DNA of 64,000 bases from Calonectria ilicicola (GCA_020809705.1 CP085829.1:1922001-1986000), one strand, 5' to 3'. Positions 45,401 through 56,700 are shown, numbered from the stretch's first letter. The notes: a model not told the origin generated them from the letters alone. Program-made: numbers and translations.

Positions 45401-45506
45401 TGCAGACTCTGACGGTGAGCCGCCACCTCAAATGAGTGCGACAAGTTATCCAGGACAGGAGTGGAATCCATATGGGATGCCCGAATATGGGGAGTGGAAT
45501 GAATAG
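39492..45506 (+). CDS. Very long Gln/Pro/Ser-rich disordered protein (probable 3' part of the giant gene)
   Basis: An uninterrupted frame whose first ATG is at 39492 (the codon before it is GTG), about 2004 residues; if spliced to the upstream frame it starts at 39468. Composition is low-complexity, with polyglutamine, proline and serine tracts. Short ordered-looking islands include Gln-Asn-Lys-Arg-Arg-Ser-Ser-Trp-Gly near the start, Arg-Asn-Pro-Ser-Phe-Val-Gly-Leu-Pro-Pro-Ile-Arg-Arg, three Lys-Glu-Thr-Gly repeats, and several Phe-Ser-Gly-Phe-Gly or Phe-Lys-Arg-Ser-Ser stretches. A 15-bp tandem repeat (43792-43896) encodes a repeated Gln-Gln-Arg-Met-Pro unit. The C-terminal about 40 residues (Tyr-Pro-Gly-Gln-Glu-Trp-Asn-Pro-Tyr) look conserved and charged. 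No catalytic domain is seen. It may be a scaffold or a condensate-forming protein; that is inference. Confidence 0.72.
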   Translation: MHPNVQNKRRSSWGMSVSARSRMETAIHSEKEMTSLLGQDRPQSSHSGRMHPFRPASWAGESGRRHVSLGSLGPFSPHSWGNVPQASDSLSEDGGQEEGGSKDEGKEENVQDVTTWDIPTSMDKEETLWAPSPRTREPGVTKDDSSEHSGMQLDEVNQAQAHETAAPAASIDEDSDEEWVEIVSPHSTAASVRMVPAEPALVEARPSLAVARGETRFPQAQTQIQPRTLSQTKNEAQQEMSFTPIPRDPGPSNQQHAPQEAEIPQRNPSFVGLPPIRRGSTFGLTPKAARSAAEHISLDEDEEYDVPLAPAPAPTRLPGNSTASNGVALNMTEPISPNSPISQPEVTLPLRTTSTRMPSDPEMATSAPPEQPYPVTEPEQDRTHPHSPGSPDQQQQQNLPSDGAPHMIPPNMVGNPIQRLPPAGAGNWKLEESHLSEPLHSVSRNRAGTGSSQQHSIYGLDKETGGSQHQPDSGFEKETGGSQHTQPPQQIEPTDEYDKETGVMRPVPTLAPASTPVSPTSPIRHRNKPSDVPPSTTNRYPELFRQEDPRPRANPQASPPLPGQQFQQFDQLPGHFFQSPAGPDAAANPDAEGSGGDRGRRKSSGLFKELGSRFTRPSERQGSIEHTVKQPPPAEHIDDRSEPEFPIDEMHPSQMKPPKGSFLSSLRGRASMDRLSQSRDDVPGPSQLQGPPQVHPDEMRPGTPHSQSERKHTRFASLGVTSGPFKLKTPGMPVSSASSVVNEPGATEDPLLPPTMAPPKKRFSGFGARSGMFGRSSLDAPPKPGTPGSVRPSTGHQNHDPTEFMDPPPSIASLARSTTDGAATPLVPPKMPGATTGDGPGGPEPRKRRGSASGLISGFLGHVRNRSQSQGNSAGFPPSQAIPGQGPPPIQTPPMQGPPNQLPPGQNPLGQHPPPRSPLAQPPLTHGVQGQPGPGHRQREAHIGQLHLGQPPLKPNPKVQIPSTQGPNGQPASGLAPQLPPLGHMSPVQLQEHAPWGQLPQGQLRQGSPASQPLSSPPMLRQITGNSSLNSQVQTSTERPSTGGQESTATSQGFTTEDNPSQSSLQQPQPSPLQQESMKSDVFPKISNSNGSPQLYQHFVPIPGDDASVRMQPESRGASPTPSVPLSHVSHHASSKSLDNVLQTATDVTEAQRISMHSTNLSLQSDIRTGHVRRESYVRDDLPTSPVSQMSRTGPPSIASSHFNQSPPLTSTGAGFNRRESQPGTPSLSAVSNTPPMQTQGFGTQNTTSSPALQQQHQQQQTAPHSPFPQQQQQPLQRQVLPPSPSQQQPGTQQGNFPPSQQVHTLRTHPSTQTMPSPSSQVSMHVPRSSMQMQGPPGPQVPPKNTMPLGPPSAQSNVPSRTDSPASKWKGLKNRMSSQMAPKPLHDQEKPEAAEKKTSKLFNAFKRSSKVPPPEQNVPQGFFPPGQAGHPQGVPQQRMPQQRMPQQRIPQQPMPQQRMPQQRIPQQGVPLPQHQMQPGRQTHPGQHPQQFMVQAPPPQGYARPPHSQPHSPTGQQLITPMANVNPQMRMRQSPPVGQQPFHPMNPAIGQQPRPSGPPAAPAGYVMVKVPGNRQPGPPGPQIMNPRQAPQNSPAQFQPQRPPQRQAEPQYAQVPIPKGYAAVHGEGIAVPAPYYINRDPSQAHFPPQKPPQSVPVQYTMQQASPQSQSPAPATSPPPVLQRQPPPQVQTPLPQSQPQPDQQPQPVQSLPASPHPASPHDDGRVTNGFETQLVHTDQVEHTPAASRGGSVDASWHNPQVQRAMTNNSHSSGSGNSSPRGSNVNSVDQVKNDASEPRSPQQQFNENGLTKFDKPRGSVASASPQSLVVGVETLSRPPETPEGDKRCVTVENGSRPISLSPPTVADGDISRSHSQAHSSSAVSDEQSINTNVIHNTGKASNDDVAGSPIHQVKSDNTGESEAAVALGDKSNGTLARSKTRNRGAPAELEDTTDAHARKMRLQTQEEKIHYDPDADSDGEPPPQMSATSYPGQEWNPYGMPEYGEWNE
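43792..43896 (+). repeat. 15-bp tandem repeat inside the Gln-rich ORF
   Basis: Seven units of 15 bp, mostly TGCCTCAGCAACGAA with one- to three-base changes, encode repeated Pro-Gln-Gln-Arg-Met/Ile. The mutations mostly keep the frame and the Gln-Gln core, as expected of a coding minisatellite that can change length. Confidence 0.85.
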
Positions 45507-48500
45507 CATGCTGTTGAGCGAAAGCGGGTTACCCAGCTGAAAACATAACGCTACGGTGTTCGAAGTTGGGTCTATTTTAGTTTGTTCTCATTAATTGGTC
45601 TTCTTTTTTTTTTTATTGGATATATATACCGCAAATGGATCGATTGGAAGGAAATCTGGATGGTAATGTTGGATTGGATGGGATACCACGGTGTTTTTTT
45701 TTCTTTATCATGGCACACTATTGTCAATCTCATTCATACCCATTGAGCCGGAATCAAGTGGAGGGAATAATGGTAAAGCATGTCGGAAAAGACAAGAGGT
45801 GGACGGATCATTGGTATCAATTGTAAAAATGAATAAGAGGCACGCGCACAAGCGAAGGGAGTTCCAGCACAGTTGATTACGATAATTGTTCCATGTGATC
45901 GTCGACTGAATAATGGCATGGCATGATATGACCAGAGGGATATAGCTCCAGGCACAAAAGTTATTTGCCACGTTTCTCGGAAAGGAACGTTGAACAGGCA
46001 CGGTGTCAGCAATTGGTACAAAGAAAGGCCGCAGAGTTCAGCCATTGATGCTAGTCCTGCGCTGGTCGGTCTTATGGTGTCGGTGGCGAGCGGTTTGCAA
46101 AATACACGGCACCAGTTACGAGCTGACAAAATAAGAGATGCAGCACGGCTCACATGCAAGGGCGGAAGGAAACATCAGATGGTGAGATAACTCCAACATA
46201 ACTGGAGATAAAAAAGGAATTATTCATCAAAAATAAATAAATCCAAGACCAATGTTCGTATAAGCAGCATTGGGCTTGTGGGTTTCTTTTTATTTTTTTT
46301 TTATTTTTTCCCTCTTCTGGACATACCAAGGCAGAAACGCCATGTTGGTATAGTGCCTGAAAATTTATGTCAACCGACGTCGGTATGTCATTTCTTTTGC
46401 GACTTGCTTGGGTGGTGTGCGCCTGAATCATGACAGAGTTGGCGTCGCGCGGCGAGAGGGCTTGCGGCCCCTGCATAGGAGACATCGCCGGGCAAGCGGC
46501 AAAAGTCATGACCGCGATGCTTATTTGTTTATTCTGCCACGCCATGGACGAGGCGCAGCCGCCGCCATGAACGGGTGCGAGACTGGGACACGAATTGTTT
46601 CGTCTACAGGGTCAGAAACTCACAACAAGACGTCTCAACCTACGGTGCGTGAGCAATCGCATTCCATCCCAACCTCGGCTTATTGGTTTGCTTGCTGCCA
46701 TTGGCCAGGCTCGTGCCAGAGGGAAGTCCCGTCCATCAGATTATCCGATGGCCGATGGCTGAGAGCCCAATGGGAGCGGGCCGTGCTTCGAGGAGGCATG
46801 GAAACCCTGTTTATGCTGCATCTGTGCCTGTCATCACTCACCAGTCATTAAGCGCGCATAATCCGTTTCCCGTGCACACAATGAATCGTGGCACCTCTGC
46901 CGCTAAGCGGATGGGCGAGTAAGAAAACGGTCTCAGATACTATGGGGCTCACCCCAATACGACCTGATCATGGATAATGGATGGGTATGCCCTGGCCATG
47001 TCGTCTCATCTCAGCGCTTTGGGTTAATTTACTTGGAGCATACAGTTCAAGGCGACCGGGGCGGAGAGAAACATTCAGAGCTGCATGTGAGAGAATAATT
47101 AAGATTCAAAAAAAGAAACAGGCGACAAAAGACCCATCCCGCAGATAGATGCACCATGATGTATGATCATTCCTGAGCGCTTCTCAGCTCGGGCCTGGAA
47201 CCTGTCGGGGGATGTCGATCATGTCTATTCTCCGGTGTCAAGATGGCCCGAGTGCACGCACGTCGGGAGGTCAGTTTCAATAGTGCCGGGTTCAAGCGAC
47301 ATAGTGCGCCTGTGCTCTGTCAATTGAAGTGATCAATCAAAAAACGAGACTCAACGAGTGAATCTAGTTATCGCATGCCCTCCACTTTGCTGGATCAGAG
47401 TCTTGTTGCGTGGACCAGTCAGGGAGACAAGGAGCTGACCCGTGGTGTGCTGCATGCTGCATACTGCAGGGTCAGGCCACTTGAAAGGCTGCTGGGCTCC
47501 AGGTCCCCCCGGGCTAGCGACTCGATTCATCTAGATGAACGCATGGTTTCGTGTCGCAGTGTGGCAGAAGGCGCAGGAGAGGAGACGACCTGTACATGAG
47601 GCTAAAGTACCCGGCCGCAAATCCCAATGAAGCAAAGACCAGTAGTGACCCGTCGGTACTGGGACCATGCCACAAAGAAGCTAGCGCCACGGACAAGCGC
47701 CGGGGCCATGATGGAGTGGCGTCAGCAAGCAGCCCGTGGCTGGGACTGGGGACCGATTGGGCCAAGGTCTCTGCGTGTTTGGGTGTGCCCGTTTTGTTGG
47801 CGGCCGTTTTCGGGGAGGCGAGGACGGCTTGGGGCTTGGGTCTGGCCCAGTGAGGACTTGGCTGGGAAAAGGGCCTTTTTGGCGTGGCTTCGGGCGTCCG
47901 TCTGCATGTCCTCCTGGCAGAGTTTCGCCTTCTTAGGCCACACACAACAGGATACGAGTGCTGCAAGTAGTCAGGTTAGCTCAATGCCTGAGTCAAGGCT
48001 CAGTGGCCTGCACAGTATTGTCGCTGGTGCTGCTGTCCCTGAGTCGCAACAGCCCAACACGACCTGACGGCGCACCTTAACCACGCCCCGGCCTCCCTTC
48101 CCTGCCCTGTTGCTGCACTCTGCAGGTGAGGCGGCAAAACCCCCCCAATTGGGACCCGGGAACGACAAGGTGGGGGGCATTTGCTGGTCCTTGCAGGGAC
48201 AGCACAGCACTGCACAACACAGCGGAGAAGCACAGAGCAGCACAGCGCAGCATAGCACAGCACAGCACAGCTTCAGCACCTTTGTAACAGGGTTGGACGC
48301 TGGTTCTTCGCTGCGTTCGCCGACCAACCTTCTACTTTTCAAAGCTGCAGCCCAGCGACTATTTGTTTCTCACAATTATTTTACTTGCATGCATTTTGAA
48401 AATTCTGTTTTTTTCTTTTTTCTTCCCAACCTTTGCAGACACCATTCATCCTCAAGCTTCAAACTCTCACTCAAAACTAAAGAAGGGAATAAATATCTCG

Positions 48501-49116
48501 TGTCGTCTTTCTTTTTTACGACGGTACTTAATCTCTCCTTTATTTCCCCCTCTGCGGCGCGCCACCCCTGCCTCTTCGGCTCGGTAGCGACACGAACGAC
48601 CTGAGAAGAGGCCTCGTACTCTTTCGCCCCAGCCACACGGTCTTTCTCCGCCTCTTAAAACCCCGGCCCGTCCAGTCCACGGGTCCGTGGGTCATCCGTC
48701 CATCGCGCAGTAGCCGCTACCTCTCTCGCTCTCGGTCACTGATCGTTTGGTCTGGATCCGGCCTAGCTGGGTCCCATCCCCTTTCGTCTCCTCTCTTGGC
48801 TCTCACTTGGCTCTGACGGTCGACCTCGACTCGCCGTCACTTGTCAACTAGTCGTCATTCACGCCGCCGTCCCCGGAGGATCCGCACTTTGGTGCTCATC
48901 CATCCATTTCAATCGCTACTCCATTCCATTCCCCCATATCATCACCCTATTCCCCTCACTTAGTTCGCCTCGCCACCTCGACCTGGGACGTTTTTTTTTC
49001 TTTTTGTTCTTTTTTGGAGTATTTCCTTGCCGCGCTGCCCAGTTTTGTCAGGTCACGTCACGCTCTTGGCGAGAGCACACGACTTTTGCGACTGACATAA
49101 CCACGCGCCAGACGTC
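45507..49116. other. Intergenic region of 3.6 kb before SEC2
   Basis: The left part is the 3' side of the giant ORF. From about 48400 to 49000 the plus strand is C/T-rich and probably is promoter and leader of the SEC2 gene. A degenerate CAGCA repeat lies at 48195-48273. Other frames (for example 46408-46851 plus, 46150-46545 minus) have no recognisable motif and I treat them as chance. Confidence 0.45.
48195..48273. repeat. Degenerate CACAG/GCACA microsatellite
   Basis: A roughly 80-bp stretch of imperfect GCACAGCACA repeats. Read on the minus strand it gives an artificial Cys/Leu-rich open frame that I do not regard as coding. Confidence 0.75.
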
Positions 49117-51252
49117 ATGGATTCGTATGTTCCTCTTTGCTACATCCAACACTGTCTTGCACTTCCAACACCAGAAGCCACACTTTCCCTCACACAATAA
49201 AAATCACACTACTAACATATACTTCGCCGTAGCTTTATCGCCATGTCAGCCACAGGCTGGTCACAACCGCTTGCACCTGCAGGAAGCTCGCGACGTTCTC
49301 TAGGCCATCTACGATCTTTATCCTCCATGGCCTCTTCTCCCAACCTACGACCCCGAACTCCCTCTTCAATATTCCGCGATTCACAGTCAGAGCTCTCTCC
49401 CGGCAACCTAGCATCTGTGAACGGTTCACCAATCGTCAACGATGAGATGAGCACTTTACCAGACCCTCGGAGTCGAGCTATGAGCCCGGCGAATGGTGCC
49501 GCCTCCCCGAGCCCAGGCCACCACCCTGATCTCAATGACGAAGTAGCCACTCTCAGCACCAAGCTCATCAACGCCATTAACCACCAGACACTGCTTGATG
49601 ACTCGCTCTCGAACGCCCGCATTGAGCTGGAAACTGCCCGCGAACGCATTCGGACTCTAGAGACCCAGAACGCCTCTCAGCGTGACATGTTGGCTGGCGA
49701 TGTCTGGATTCGGAAACAAACCGTCGAGGCTGAAAAGAAGGTTTTACATCTTAAAATATCTGAAGAACGCCAGAAACGCCTCGATACCGAAAGGGCAAAG
49801 AAGAGAATCGAACAGGAATTGGAGAATCTGACGGCAGCACTTTTCGAAGAGGCAAACAAGATGGTTATAGCTGCAAAAGAAGAGGCCAAGGCGGACCACG
49901 AGGCTTTGCAACGCAAAAATGATCAACTAAAGGCTCAGCTCGCCGACTCGGAGAGCCTCCTCAAATCACAGCAAGAGCAATTGTTTGAACTAAAACATGT
50001 CATGGAGCACATGGTTGCTGAGCAAGATGACCAGACCAATCTTACAGCTCCTTCATCCCCTGGCCTCAACAAATTCGATACTGGGGACGATCACCGACCT
50101 TCCACTGAAGACCCCGAACCATCTCCTCTAGCAACCTCAGTCGAGCCATCGCCTCCTACGACTTTTCCTCACCTAATACAGCCAGTTCTTCGCAACGACA
50201 TTACTGCATACGATGACTTCAGTAACTTAGCCCGCACATCTCGCAACCGGGCTGGAAGTCGTGTTTCATCTGGCTCCATGGGCGCTTTTAACGCGCTATC
50301 CCTCCTTGGTGGATCAACATCCAGCGCCCATCCTTCGAATGCTTCGACAACGTCTCTCAACATGTCCGTCCCAAGCAACAACAGCGCTCCTCAGTCACCC
50401 AACACACCTGCCTCAACTGTAAGCGCTGCTTCAGCTGCCTCGATCACTCCTCTCCCGAGTCTCAAAGAAACCAAGTTTTACAAACGAGTTTTGACTGAAG
50501 ACATTGAGCCAACTCTCCGTCTTGATCTAGCTCCTGGTCTATCTTGGTTGGCTCGTCGAACCGTTCTTAACTCCATGGCGGAAGGATCCCTAGTAGTCGA
50601 ACCCGTACCAGCCAACTCAACCGCTTCATTCCTATCCAGATCCAAACCTCAGTTTTATCCATGCTCTCTCTGCGGAGAATCTCGATCAGATCCTCAATAC
50701 CTACGTACTCACCGGTTCCGAACTAGCGAGACAGATTCCGCCCAACGACACCCTCTCTGCAAGTATTGTCTGACCCGCGTCCGTGTTACATGCGATTTTA
50801 TCGGATTCTTGCGCATGGTAAAGGACGGTCACTGGCGGGCAGACGATGAGGACCATGAAAAGTCTGCTTGGGAAGAGAGTGTCAGGCTGAGAGACCAAAT
50901 GTTCTGGGCTCGAATCGGAGGCGGCTTTGTTCCAGCCATCCATTCAACGCTATCGGTGGATATGGAGAAAAGCCCACGAGTCAGTGAGGAGGGTCGATCT
51001 ATCACAAAATCCCCCTCGCTTGACGACGACGACGAGAGCAGATATCCTTCGAGGGAGCCTTCACCAGTGGATCTGGACAGGGCAACGGAAAGGACCAAAA
51101 AGGGACCAATTGAGGAGCCCCATACTCCCCCGAATCAGATGGATGGAGTGATGAGCGTTCGCAGCTCTATCCAATCTCTTGAAGTGAGAAGCATCTCTGG
51201 CTCTGAGGATACCAAGCGCCTGTCTCTCACAATCCCTCCAACTGGGGCCTAA
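49117..51252 (+). CDS. sec2: Rab guanine nucleotide exchange factor Sec2
   Basis: A coiled-coil exchange factor for the secretory Rab Sec4 on post-Golgi vesicles. The Sec2 domain is the coiled coil at about residues 95-260, with long Glu/Lys/Gln heptads and the family block Leu-Thr-Ala-Ala-Leu-Phe-Glu-Glu-Ala-Asn-Lys-Met-Val. The C-terminal half contains a C-x2-C ... C-x2-C pair (Pro-Cys-Ser-Leu-Cys and Leu-Cys-Lys-Tyr-Cys) with a Phe-Ile-Gly-Phe-Leu-Arg segment, as in fungal Sec2/Rabin8 proteins. Two starts are possible. ATG 49243 gives 669 residues. A better-supported model has an 8-base first exon (49117-49124), a 108-bp intron with a CTAAC branch site 16-20 bp before its TAG acceptor, and an in-frame continuation at 49233, adding six residues (total 675). 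The gene converges on pmt1. Confidence 0.88.
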
Positions 51253-53733
51253 TATAATCAGCTCTGATTGAGCTCTATCTCTATATGGCATCGTACTTAT
51301 GATGTCTTGTATCATTTATCTTACTGCCTGTATTTTTTTTGTTTGGGTTTACAACAATGCATGGGTGGGCTTAGGGAATTGGTTTAACTCGGGTTGCGTA
51401 CTAATGCCCCCATTGCGAGTGAAGAGAAATGGGGCAGGGGGTAGGAATTGGTGGGATTTCAACATACATCGCACGACAATTGGGCTAGGCTGGGAAAGGG
51501 TGGATGACTCGAGGAAGTCAATCGTTATAATGGCGTTTCTAGGTCGCGCATCCTCATTGCTGGGCGCATCACGGTTAGATTTGGGTCTTGCTCGACGGGA
51601 CTGGTTTATTATGTCCTTTTCTTACTGTCATCGCTGAGCGTCATGATTGGATTACAAGCACAGTTGCTAGATCTGCAGCCGTCGCCAGGTACATGGACGC
51701 TGCCCATAGTAGTAGTGGTAATAGATATACCAAAACTCAAAGCTATGGTGCCTCCAGGGCTGCATTAGTTGATAATTGGAATCGAATATACAATACATCT
51801 TGAAAAATTTGTGCCCCTGACTTTGTCACCTATGTGAACACCGCCCAGCTCAGTCGTTCCCTTATATCAATCTAACGACGAGAGCAGATGAAAATTAGAA
51901 GACTTTATATCTAAATAGATCGTTGAATCCCTCCAAGGTTCGGAGAGATAAAACACCCCCCCTAGGCCCGGCCAGCCCGCCCGGCCTACCTAGCATCCAG
52001 GTGTATATGAATTGGGTGCTGTTCCTTTTCTTCTTTTTCATGGGCTTTCTTCATGTAATAATCTAGAATATTAAAGCCAGATTGGACGCCAATAAGAAAA
52101 ATCCTTGTGTGTAAGGATTCTTGAAGAAGGCTATTTTTGTGAATCACATTTTGCTTCCTTGGCGAGTAGCCTGACTGCAGCTATATCAGGATACATACTT
52201 GTAAGTTGACATCAGTGGCTCTCTCGGCGAGCCATAGAAGATTTCTAGGGTCACAACGGCTTGGTCACCGGTAGGTTCTTCTGCGGTATATGAGAGGGCG
52301 TTCTCGATCTTGTGGTTTCAAACGTCTAGAATCACAGTGTCGCTTTAGGCGAATGCGGACGTGTGGCTTCGAGTGCGCGATTGAAAGGTATTATGTTAAG
52401 GATGAGGATTGAAATCTCAATCTGAGTGAAAAGCCTGCTTCTTTTATCTACGGGTTCAGGAGATGACTCTTTAGCTGCATTTCTAGGCTTCCAAGCTTCT
52501 TAGAAGTTGAGGGCATTCAGACTTCTATATTCTCTTAGAACCGAAGCTCTGATTACGGTTGTGTAGGCCCGTTCCAAACTTTAGATAGCCTCTTCACCTA
52601 ACCTTGGAAACCAACTCTCTACCATTGCCTCTGTGAAAACCCTCCTCACCACATACCTCATCCAGCCGCGTAAAATCTCTTCCGTATAAGTTACACTGCT
52701 AAGGCCAGTCGTATATATTACCTTGTATCACGAAATATTCCGAAGGTTTACCATCCCAGGAAGCTTTGTAGGAGCTGTGGTAAAGCCGATGACTTGCCCT
52801 TCCAGAGTCATCTCTCTAGGTTGCACAATGCACAGACTTCTGTTGTGTTGGAACCTTCTGGTATCTTAGTTAAGTAGGTCTAAACTTTGTCCTATTGCAC
52901 ATGTATGAAATCTCTTCAATTGTCCAGTCATCTCCTAAGACTAGGGTGCTTTGGCCTTGTAGTGCATTTGCATTAATAAGAAAAAACTCGATAGATCGTT
53001 GAATTCGGTGGTCAATGGGAGAATCCTGAGGGGAAAGCGGAAAGAGGGGGCACAACTCTCCAAGGATTGTTTTTGTCTGAGTTTAAAAACAAGTAGTGGG
53101 CTGGATGGACCAAGGCTCCTTCCAGGTCTAGAGCCACAAAGGTGGCAGATCCAGTTCCATCCAATAACCGTGTTCAACCTTATGGTTCTTTTTTTCTTTC
53201 TCCAAGGATCATACTGGTTAAGAGTGTACAAAACATAGAGTTGTAAATGATGGGACTGTCTTGGCCTATACCACGATTCTTATTGTCTTCAGGGCTCTTA
53301 CGTGTTAGACTCAATTTGTTCGAACATGAAAACCATTTTCAATTAGTTAGGAATTGTGCGTCATGCGTTGGAGAGTTCACCATGAAATAGCACGATGTGC
53401 TCTAGCTAAATACAAATGAGAGGACGTCATGTCTCGACGTCTCAAGTTGCGTACACCTCGTCGTCTCCTTCTTTTTTTCTTCGTTTAGTGATCGGTAGGT
53501 ATAGTGTCTTGTGAACCAAACCTCTTCCTCCATCAGACAAAGAGAATTAATTGCTCGTCTTGATTCTTTTTCTTTCCCCATCTCTGTCTTCTCAATTCGT
53601 CATCAAAGGGTATGAGTACATGATTTACACGGACCGAAGCGGCAGAGCCCGATATAGGCCACAACCTGGATTCATCGGCCACGTTGAAGTGGGGATATTG
53701 CAGGAACTGACATCAGCCAAGGTACTTGGATAA
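51253..53733. other. Convergent intergenic region of 2.5 kb
   Basis: It lies between the 3' ends of sec2 and pmt1. No intact gene is supported. On the minus strand about 52.87-53.23 kb, two overlapping open frames together look vaguely protein-like but are interrupted and carry no motif, so a decayed gene remains possible but unproven. Confidence 0.4.
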
Positions 53734-56700
53734 TTACAGTTCCTCATGGGCGACAACCTCAGGTTCTTCCTTGTCCTCGGAAGGCTTGGGTTTCTCCTCA
53801 GTCTGCTCACTCTCCTGGCTAGATGTAGCATCCTTCTTCTCGCTGGCAGGCTTAGGCAAAGACTTCTCAGCCTCCTTTTCGCCATCCTTGCTGGCCTCGG
53901 GAGGAGATGCCTCGCCGCCCTTGCTATTGACGGTCTCACTGTTGACGCCCTCAACATCAGGGTGAGGAGGGGCGACACCGGCAACCTCCTCAACAAGACC
54001 TTCAGGGGCAGGGATCTCGTTGCCTGCCTCATCAACAACACGAGTTTGTGTCTCATATTTGGTCTTGAACTCGACCTTGCCCTCCAAAGCCTTGACCTGT
54101 TCAGGATCCAAGAGGTTACCATCTTGATCACGGTACTCCACCTTTTCCTCCTGTGCGATAACGCGGTGCTGTTCAGGGGCTCCCGAAATACCAGCATCCT
54201 TCTGCTCAGGAGGAGGAGGGGCCTTCTTGGGCTCAGCATTCTTGACTGGAGTGGTAGGGACCACGGTCTCGCTGACGGCAGGAACCTCAGTAAGCGTATA
54301 CTTGTCGTACTACATACAATCATGTTAGCCTTAAACTTGTCCTATTGATCATTCTGAGTTCATACGTCCAACGCCAAGTTCGAGCACAGCATGGGACGCC
54401 ATGTCAAACACGTCGTCCGGTTACCCCCGTTGCGGGAGCTTTCTCTCCGGGACTACCTCAGTGTTACTGAGAGTGGTGTTACTTACGCTGTCGAAAAAGG
54501 TGTTGCAGTCAAAATCCCAAGTGCTGAAGAGCTTCACTCGCTTGCACTCAGCCTTGGTCCAGGGGCTACCATAGGCCAGAGGAGCATAAAGAGTAAAAAC
54601 GGCGATAGAAAGAACAAGGAAGGAAACAGTAGCGATCCTGTTGATAATGGGGTTCTCACGAACGCCGATGCCAGGAATACGAGCAGTGAGGAAATCGAAC
54701 ATCTGGCAGAGAGCGATAATGGCGAAGTAGAGGGCAGGGAAGTAATGGTGAAGGAAGAGCTGACGCTGCATCAGGTAGAACGGGAAGTAGTGCAAGGCCC
54801 AGCCGAGAATGTAGGTGCCAATCTCATAATCAAATCGCTTAAAGGTGGTGTTGGAGTAATCATTAAAGCTTCGCTGCCATCGAAGGATCGCAACGCCCTT
54901 GAACAAGGCCCAGACAGCGATAGCCACAGTGGTTGACCACCAGATAACAGGGTTTCCAATGAGGTAGACCTGGGAGTGGTGCTTGCCCCAGAAGTTAATA
55001 CCTCGGCGGAGAATTGGCCAAGACTCGGGTCGGGAATCCCAGGCATGGGAGTCAGTCAAACCAGCGTTGGTGAGCCACATAACCTTTTGGAGCTCCCAGA
55101 ACTTTCCGAAGAACCCAGGCTTGCGGTAGTTGACCTTCTCGACACCCTCTCCAAGCAGAGGGTGTTCGTTGTACTCTACATACCACAAGCTGTTGGGAAG
55201 GGTACCGCCACGAGCGCAAGTCACTTCCTGCTGCTCAGACGCCCAATCGGGGAGTTTGACTCTGTGAGAGAAAAGAACACAGCCAGTCATGATGTGGACA
55301 AGACGGAACTTGGTCTCGATTGTTCGGACTCGCTCCTTCGCGAGAGCTCCGTGAGACTTCTTCTTGACGATCTCAACGCGGAAATAATCGTTGGCATCAC
55401 CATCGAAACCCTCATAACCATAGGCGGAGACCTCGTTCTGCCAGTCGGCCTCAGTGATCGGGGGTCGGACATCGTGGGAGTGAAGGCGACGGTGAGTAGC
55501 GCGGTGGTAAAGTCGGAGAACAGTGCCGTCCTTGATATACTGAGGCTCGGGAAGTGCGTCCCAGGCAGTGGTGCCGTTAATGGGCTCGCCGTCAGGGCCA
55601 AGAGGCTGGGTCTGGTTCTCGAGGAACCAAACGTTGTTCTCATCCTTGTGGGGATAAAGGGTAATCTGCTGCTGCTTGCTACCAGTGGGGTACATGAGGG
55701 CGTGGGAGTGCAGGTAGCCACCTCGAGTGTTGACGTGACGAAGGCTGACGCGGCTTCCGAGAAGGACGTCGGCAGGGACATCCTTCATGCCCTTGCTGTT
55801 GAGGGTGGCCTGGAACTCGGAGCTCATGAAGCCGTCGCCGTCACCAGGATTCCTGAGGATAGCGAAGTGAATAGCAAACATGGCCATGTAGAAGGTAACG
55901 GGGATGATGATGAGGGAGAAGACACGAGCCATGAAATGCTTAGTCCAAAGTCGCTGGAAGGGGTTACGAGGTCAGCATGAAAACGGGAGAGTCAGCTCCA
56001 GAAGGATTTACTCACCATAGACACGTTCTTATTATCACCCAACAGAACCCAAAGTTGAACCAGAGTCAGAACACCAACCCAAGCCACAGTGAAAAAGCCA
56101 ACCCATTTGATGCTGGAGGTAATGCCCAGACCCAAACCAGTGAGAATAAGCCAGAACCACCAGGTCAGCGAAAAGGCCTTTTCAGGACCCAGTTCATGCT
56201 GGTTAGTGAAGCAGGTGAAAGCCATAGCAGTGAAAGCAGTGGCGATAACCAGGGGCGAATCGAGGAGGATGAGGCGAGCTTGGGTCAGAAGGCCGTTCTC
56301 TGCAAAGAAGTTAGCTTATAACTGCTAACAGGACAATTGTGTGGTATGCGACGGATCAGGTAATTGGGGAGAATCAATTAGGAGGATACTCACCAAAAAT
56401 AACCAGGCCAGCGCCCATGCTTGCGGTCATAGTACGACAGCCGACAGCCTTCAGAGTGAGGAAGATGCAGGGAGCAACAAGGATACCGCAGAGAGCAGGG
56501 AACAGGCGCATGGAAACATATGGAACGCCTGGTTCCAGATAGTCCTTTCCAATCTCCTTGAAATCAAAGTTGCCGTTGAAGCCAGCGACCCAGCCGGTAA
56601 GGGCAATGAGCATCTTGGCCAAGGGAGGGTGAACATCCATGAAGAACTTGCCCTTGATGTACTTGGAAGCAAAGCCACCGAAGCTGGAGTACGAGCTCGA

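Noticed and set aside
46150..46545. Minus-strand ATG frame of 131 codons
   Set aside because: No motif, no splice support and a Lys-rich low-complexity tail from an A-rich tract.
48000..48268. Cys/Leu-rich minus-strand open frame
   Set aside because: It is the translation of the CACAG-type microsatellite and has no ordered Cys spacing.
54976..55980. Long plus-strand open frame (334 codons) opposite pmt1
   Set aside because: It is antisense to the strongly supported Pmt1 coding exon and reflects its codon bias; no motifs.
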